A stretch of 37,272 nucleotides of DNA from Treponemataceae bacterium (lineage in GTDB: Bacteria > Spirochaetota > Spirochaetia > Treponematales > Treponemataceae). Of the stretch, positions 34,533 through 37,272 are shown piece after piece; within the stretch, counting starts at the first letter, position 1; every line of letters begins with the position of its first letter. Location: positions 1 to 37,272 of the forward strand of contig JAILBN010000129.1 of assembly GCA_024680915.1 (NCBI GenBank), in the 5' to 3' direction. A model generated the notes under the pieces. It saw only the letters and a list, made by a program, of their open reading frames with translations. It searched no databases and was not told the origin of the DNA. Made by a program: the position numbers and the translations under genes.

Positions 34533-34762
34533 GTGCGCTGATATAAGTTTTGTCGTTTTTTGCGCTGCTATTCGTTTTTGTGGACTTTTGCAAGGCTGTG
34601 AGCTTTTGCGGTGTTAGGTGCCGGTATAAGTTTTGTCGCTTTTTGCGCTGCTGTGTGGCTTTTCGTGGCGTTTGGTGCCGGTATGAGTTTTGTCACTTTT
34701 TGCGCTGCTGTGTGGCTTTTCGTGGCGTTTGGTGCCGGTATGAGTTTTGTCACTTTTTGCGG
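34533..34762. repeat. 57-bp minisatellite between the MATE gene and rlmJ
   Basis: Two full near-identical 57-bp units start at 34618 and 34675, a partial third (31 bp) starts at 34732, and a degenerate unit begins at 34533. Because 57 is a multiple of 3, the array is open as 19-residue repeats in two plus frames and one minus frame. The minus-strand version (repeat KLIPAPNATKSHTAAQKVT) is hydrophilic, while the plus versions are Cys/Phe-rich. No frame has a convincing ribosome site, so I treat it as non-coding. The rest of 34493-34905 is T/G-rich, without a gene. Confidence 0.8.
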
Positions 34763-34905
34763 TTTTTCGGCGGCTTTGTGCAGCCTTTCACAGTGCTGTG
34801 TGGCCCTTCGCGGCATTTTCCAGTTTTTTTGCGGACTTTTGAAGTTCTGTGCGGTTTTTTGTTTTTCACGATTTTCCGCACGATAAAATAGGAGATTTAC
34901 TTGGG

Positions 34906-36126
34906 ATGTTGAGTTACAGACACGCTTTTCATGCGGGAAACCATGCGGATATTTTGAAGCATTCCATGCTTATGCTTATTCTTCAGAGCCTTCAGAAGAA
35001 GGATAAGCCTTACTCACTTATAGATACCCATGCCGGCGCTGGTCTTTACACGCTGGATGATGAGCGTGCCCTGAAGACAGGCGAGGCGGAGGAGGGCATT
35101 ATCCGGCTTATTCGCCTTGCGGATAAAGAGCCTAAGGAGGTTCCTGAAGAGCTTTTGCCCTATCTGGATTTGTGCAGGACTTATGCGAAGGAAGGAAGGT
35201 ATCCTGGTTCACCGGAGATTATGAGGCGCTTTTTACGTCCTCTGGCTCTTGCAGACCGTGGAAAAACAGCAGGAGGAGGTGCCTGTTTTGCTGATTCCGC
35301 CAAGTCTGGAGCTGGAAAAACTCAGCCGGGTGGCGGACTGAGGACCGGAGCTGGCGAAGTTCGTTCTAAAGCAGCGAAGGTTGGGGCGACGGCCACACTC
35401 CAGGACAAGCTTATTCTTCTGGAGCTTCACAATACAGAAATCGATGTTCTTCGAATAAACATGAAACGGAATGCGGACAGCTCCCGGATTAATATACATC
35501 ATCGTGACGCATACGAGGCTATGTCCTCTCTTGTGCCACCGGAGCCAAAAAGAGGACTCCTGCTGATGGATCCCAGCTATGAAGTGGACAGTGATTATAC
35601 CAATGTAATAGACTCCTTGCGGGAGGCTCACCGCCGATGGACATCTGGAATCATATGCCTTTGGTACCCGCTTTTGAAGCGACGTCGGGCAGAGACGGCA
35701 CAGTTAAAGACTGCGCTAAGGGATATGGCGGCAGGAACTCCTTGCAGCTTTATGACCGCAGAGCTTTTGGTGGATGATGAGGAGAATGAGACAGGTCTTT
35801 ACGGTTCAGGAATGGCTGTCATCAATCCACCCTGGCACTTGGACGACTCTATGAGAAAAACACTCCCATATCTGGCTTCTGTGCTGGGTGTAAAAAAGGA
35901 TGCCTCCAGCCATGGCGGGCAGACAGAATTTGTCGGTGAGACTGAGTTGTCTGTGCCTGCGGGTTCTAAAGCTATGCAAGACGCGAGTTCTGAGCCAACC
36001 AGTTCGCAAGGTTTGCAGGGCGCGAGTTATACACCGGACGTGGTTGCAACGCCGGGCGCACTGGAGAAATCGCACAACAGAGGCAGCACTTTCGGCACTT
36101 GGAACCTGGACATGTACGCAGTATAA
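34906..36126 (+). CDS. rlmJ: 23S rRNA (adenine2030-N6)-methyltransferase RlmJ with two low-complexity insertions
   Basis: 406 residues against 280 in E. coli. It starts with the RlmJ hallmark MLSYRHAFHAGNHADILKH, followed by LIDTHAGAGLYTL (SAM-binding), YPGSPEIMRRFL, the catalytic DPSYE (222-226, where most N6-adenine methylases have DPPY), LWYPLLKRR and SGMAVINPPWHLD. The extra length is two inserts: residues about 118-166 (Gly/Ala/Lys, e.g. GGGACFADSAKSGAGK) and about 330-393 (Ser/Gly/Ala), just before a normal C-terminal GTWNLDMY strand. AGGAG lies 11 nt before the ATG. Activity is expected because the core motifs are intact. Confidence 0.9.
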   Translation: MLSYRHAFHAGNHADILKHSMLMLILQSLQKKDKPYSLIDTHAGAGLYTLDDERALKTGEAEEGIIRLIRLADKEPKEVPEELLPYLDLCRTYAKEGRYPGSPEIMRRFLRPLALADRGKTAGGGACFADSAKSGAGKTQPGGGLRTGAGEVRSKAAKVGATATLQDKLILLELHNTEIDVLRINMKRNADSSRINIHHRDAYEAMSSLVPPEPKRGLLLMDPSYEVDSDYTNVIDSLREAHRRWTSGIICLWYPLLKRRRAETAQLKTALRDMAAGTPCSFMTAELLVDDEENETGLYGSGMAVINPPWHLDDSMRKTLPYLASVLGVKKDASSHGGQTEFVGETELSVPAGSKAMQDASSEPTSSQGLQGASYTPDVVATPGALEKSHNRGSTFGTWNLDMYAV

Positions 36127-36179
36127 GGATTATTTGCTTTATTGGGTGTGGTCGAGTACAAAAAAGGTATTTCGCATGG

Positions 36180-36429
36180 TTCCCGACTAAATTGGCGTTT
36201 TTGAGGATTTAGTCGGGAAAACCACGTCAGTAGCTGTTTTTTGCGACTTGAAATTCCCGACTAAATTGTTTTTTTTAAGGGTTTAGTCGGGAATCATTCA
36301 GGGAAACTGTCTTTCGAGGATCTGAATTTCCCGACTAATCTCCCGATTTCCAGCTTTTAGTCGGGACCCGTAGCTGCATTACATGAGAACTTCCCGACTA
36401 AATTGGCATTTTTGGGATTTCAGTCGGAA
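36180..36429. repeat. Array of four inverted repeats built on TTCCCGACTAAAT
   Basis: Hairpins lie at 36180-36219, 36253-36294, 36328-36366 and 36391-36429, each pairing TTCCCGACTAAAT with ATTTAGTCGGGAA across a variable 13-18 nt loop. The first two are perfect and the last two degenerate. Unit starts are 73, 75 and 63 bp apart, with unrelated 24-33 bp between hairpins. This lies in the gene-free stretch 36127-36975. Confidence 0.85.
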
Positions 36430-36610
36430 ATATGCCACCCATGCACTTTTTTCTGTACTTCTTTCCAACAAGCGCAAATAGCAAACTGAGCACTTTTATA
36501 ACTTTTCCCACACTTTTTTTCCAAAAACATCAATTTTTTTGTCTCTTCCGTCAAATAAATCTTATGCAGGGGTTCGTGAGTCGTCGCACTTGGGCGCAGC
36601 ACCGACAGTA
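36430..36610. other. AT-rich gene-free segment
   Basis: Between the hairpin array and the GC-rich repeats this segment is T-rich on the plus strand (repeated CTTTTTTC/ACTTTT runs). It has no convincing gene, promoter or structure. Confidence 0.5.
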
Positions 36611-36960
36611 GCAGCCACATCCGGCGATACCCGCGCGGACACTGACGTGACATAGCTCCGACAGACTCTAATACTGGCAAGGTCCGCATGGTCGCCATCG
36701 TAACACAGCTCTGACGGAACTGCTCAGCTAGCAATACAGCTTCGCTCCAAGCTGCCGAGACGGACTAAATGCGACAAAAGCTGTCCTCCGGCGATACCCG
36801 CGCTACCCCCGACAGGCGTAGCGCAGCCCTGACGGAGCCGCCCCAAGACTGCTGTTCTCTGACACGGGCCGCTTGGTCGCTGTCCGGATTTGCACCAAGC
36901 CCGCTCTGACGGAGCCGCCCCAAGACGACCGCCGCCCGTACCCCGCGACAAACAAACCTG
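36611..36960. repeat. GC-rich short direct repeats upstream of the Rpn-like gene
   Basis: A 17-bp repeat TCCGGCGATACCCGCGC occurs at 36620-36636 and 36787-36803. A repeat of CTGACGGAGCCGCCCCAAGAC occurs at 36829-36849 and 36906-36926 (21 bp, period 77). Shorter variants (GCTCTGACGGAAC, GCTCCGACAGAC) are scattered between. GC content is about 60%, well above the rest of the window, and continues into the nuclease gene, suggesting the block moved together with it. Confidence 0.7.
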
Positions 36961-36975
36961 TACGAGAGGTAGACA

Positions 36976-37272
36976 ATGGAAAAGAAAAGACTCACCCCTG
37001 AGGAGAAATGGGAGCAGGCAACCCTTGCCAATGACTTCCTCTTCTACATGGTCATGCGTAACCACCCCGACGCATGCCAGCAGCTGCTGGAAATGCTGCT
37101 TAAAATCAAAATCGATCACATGGAGATGCACAACGAGGCCGTCATCAATCTGGAGAACGGTGCGAAGGGAATCAGGCTGGACGTCTACGTCAAGGACACC
37201 GGACGCCTCTTCGACATAGAGCTCCAGGTCACAGACACAGGCGAGCTGCCGGAGAGAGCCCGCTACTACGCC
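36976..37272 (+). CDS. Rpn-family PD-(D/E)XK nuclease / putative transposase, N-terminal part
   Basis: Only the first 99 codons are in the window and the frame stays open at the edge. The start (LTPEEKWEQATLANDFLFYMVM), then GIRLDVYVKDTGRLFDIELQ, shows the PD-(D/E)XK core used by the Rpn/PDDEXK_2 family: Asp before the strand and E-x-Q at its end. These are recombination-promoting nucleases often annotated as transposases and found in many copies per genome. GAGAGGT lies 5 nt before the ATG. Codon use is strongly G/C-ending, unlike the upstream genes, pointing to transfer. Confidence 0.8.
   Translation, partial: MEKKRLTPEEKWEQATLANDFLFYMVMRNHPDACQQLLEMLLKIKIDHMEMHNEAVINLENGAKGIRLDVYVKDTGRLFDIELQVTDTGELPERARYYA

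Noticed and set aside
34568-34816. Minus-strand 82-codon frame of 19-residue repeats
   Set aside because: No ribosome site, and two plus-strand frames are equally open. This is expected from a 57-bp repeat and not evidence of coding.
36180-36429. CRISPR-like look: repeats of about 40 bp with 24-33 bp spacers
   Set aside because: The repeat interior (loop) differs in every copy, the arms themselves degenerate in copies 3 and 4, and no cas gene is present. Variable-loop inverted repeats describe it better.
36724-37219. Frames of 88-135 codons on both strands over the GC-rich block
   Set aside because: High GC lowers stop-codon frequency. Only the plus frame from 36976 shows a family (Rpn/PD-(D/E)XK) and a ribosome site.

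Overview
The window looks like the chromosome of a host-associated, Treponema-like spirochaete. It has moderate GC, roughly 43% by eye. Pointers to this group are a 'clade X' ATP-type phosphofructokinase of the kind known from treponemes, ThyX in place of ThyA, many lipobox or signal-peptide proteins, an omptin-type outer-membrane protease, and a surface protein with repeats of the spirochaetal LA_2272 type. The assignment is inference from gene content; no rRNA or tRNA gene was seen.

Layout. 1-1631 (minus): rluA-type pseudouridine synthase followed by an omptin protease cut by the window edge. 1784-4008 (plus): pfk-thyX operon closed by a clear terminator. 4074-7023 (minus): long-chain acyl-CoA synthetase and a CmpB-type membrane protein. 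7196-14574 (plus): slyX-like gene, then an RND efflux operon (adaptor, pump, lipoprotein, TolC). 14580-15404 (minus): sirtuin. 15553-17775 (plus): cytoplasmic GH105 pectin-fragment hydrolase. 17752-18939: divergent plsC and a small membrane protein. 18945-22143 (minus): three-gene glycerol-3-phosphate dehydrogenase-type operon. 22321-23157 (minus): anchored lytic transglycosylase. 23297-26378 (minus): rex-serC-serA, with two Rex operators and a consensus promoter ahead of rex. 26712-27737 (minus): ilvE, whose 3' end lies in an exact 87-bp duplication. 28034-29017 (plus): lipoprotein. 29199-32908 (plus): ECF sigma factor, membrane DUF4384-like protein, and a secreted caspase-like protease fused to a surface-repeat/barrel domain. 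33134-34492 (plus): MATE exporter. 34533-34762: 57-bp minisatellite. 34906-36126 (plus): rlmJ with two low-complexity insertions. 36127-37272: repeat-rich, GC-shifted accessory DNA leading into an Rpn/PD-(D/E)XK transposase-like gene cut by the right edge.

Most exciting locus: 29199-32908, a compact regulator / membrane sensor / exported caspase set that could be a dedicated envelope-stress or surface-proteolysis system.

Recurring expression pattern: six genes without a Shine-Dalgarno (rluA, the CmpB-type gene, sir2, plsC, the 18547 gene and the transglycosylase) each have a promoter-like -10 element only 6-9 nt before the start codon. This suggests leaderless or nearly leaderless mRNAs. Genes with longer leaders or inside operons have ordinary GGAGG-type sites. 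Several start codons were moved on this evidence.
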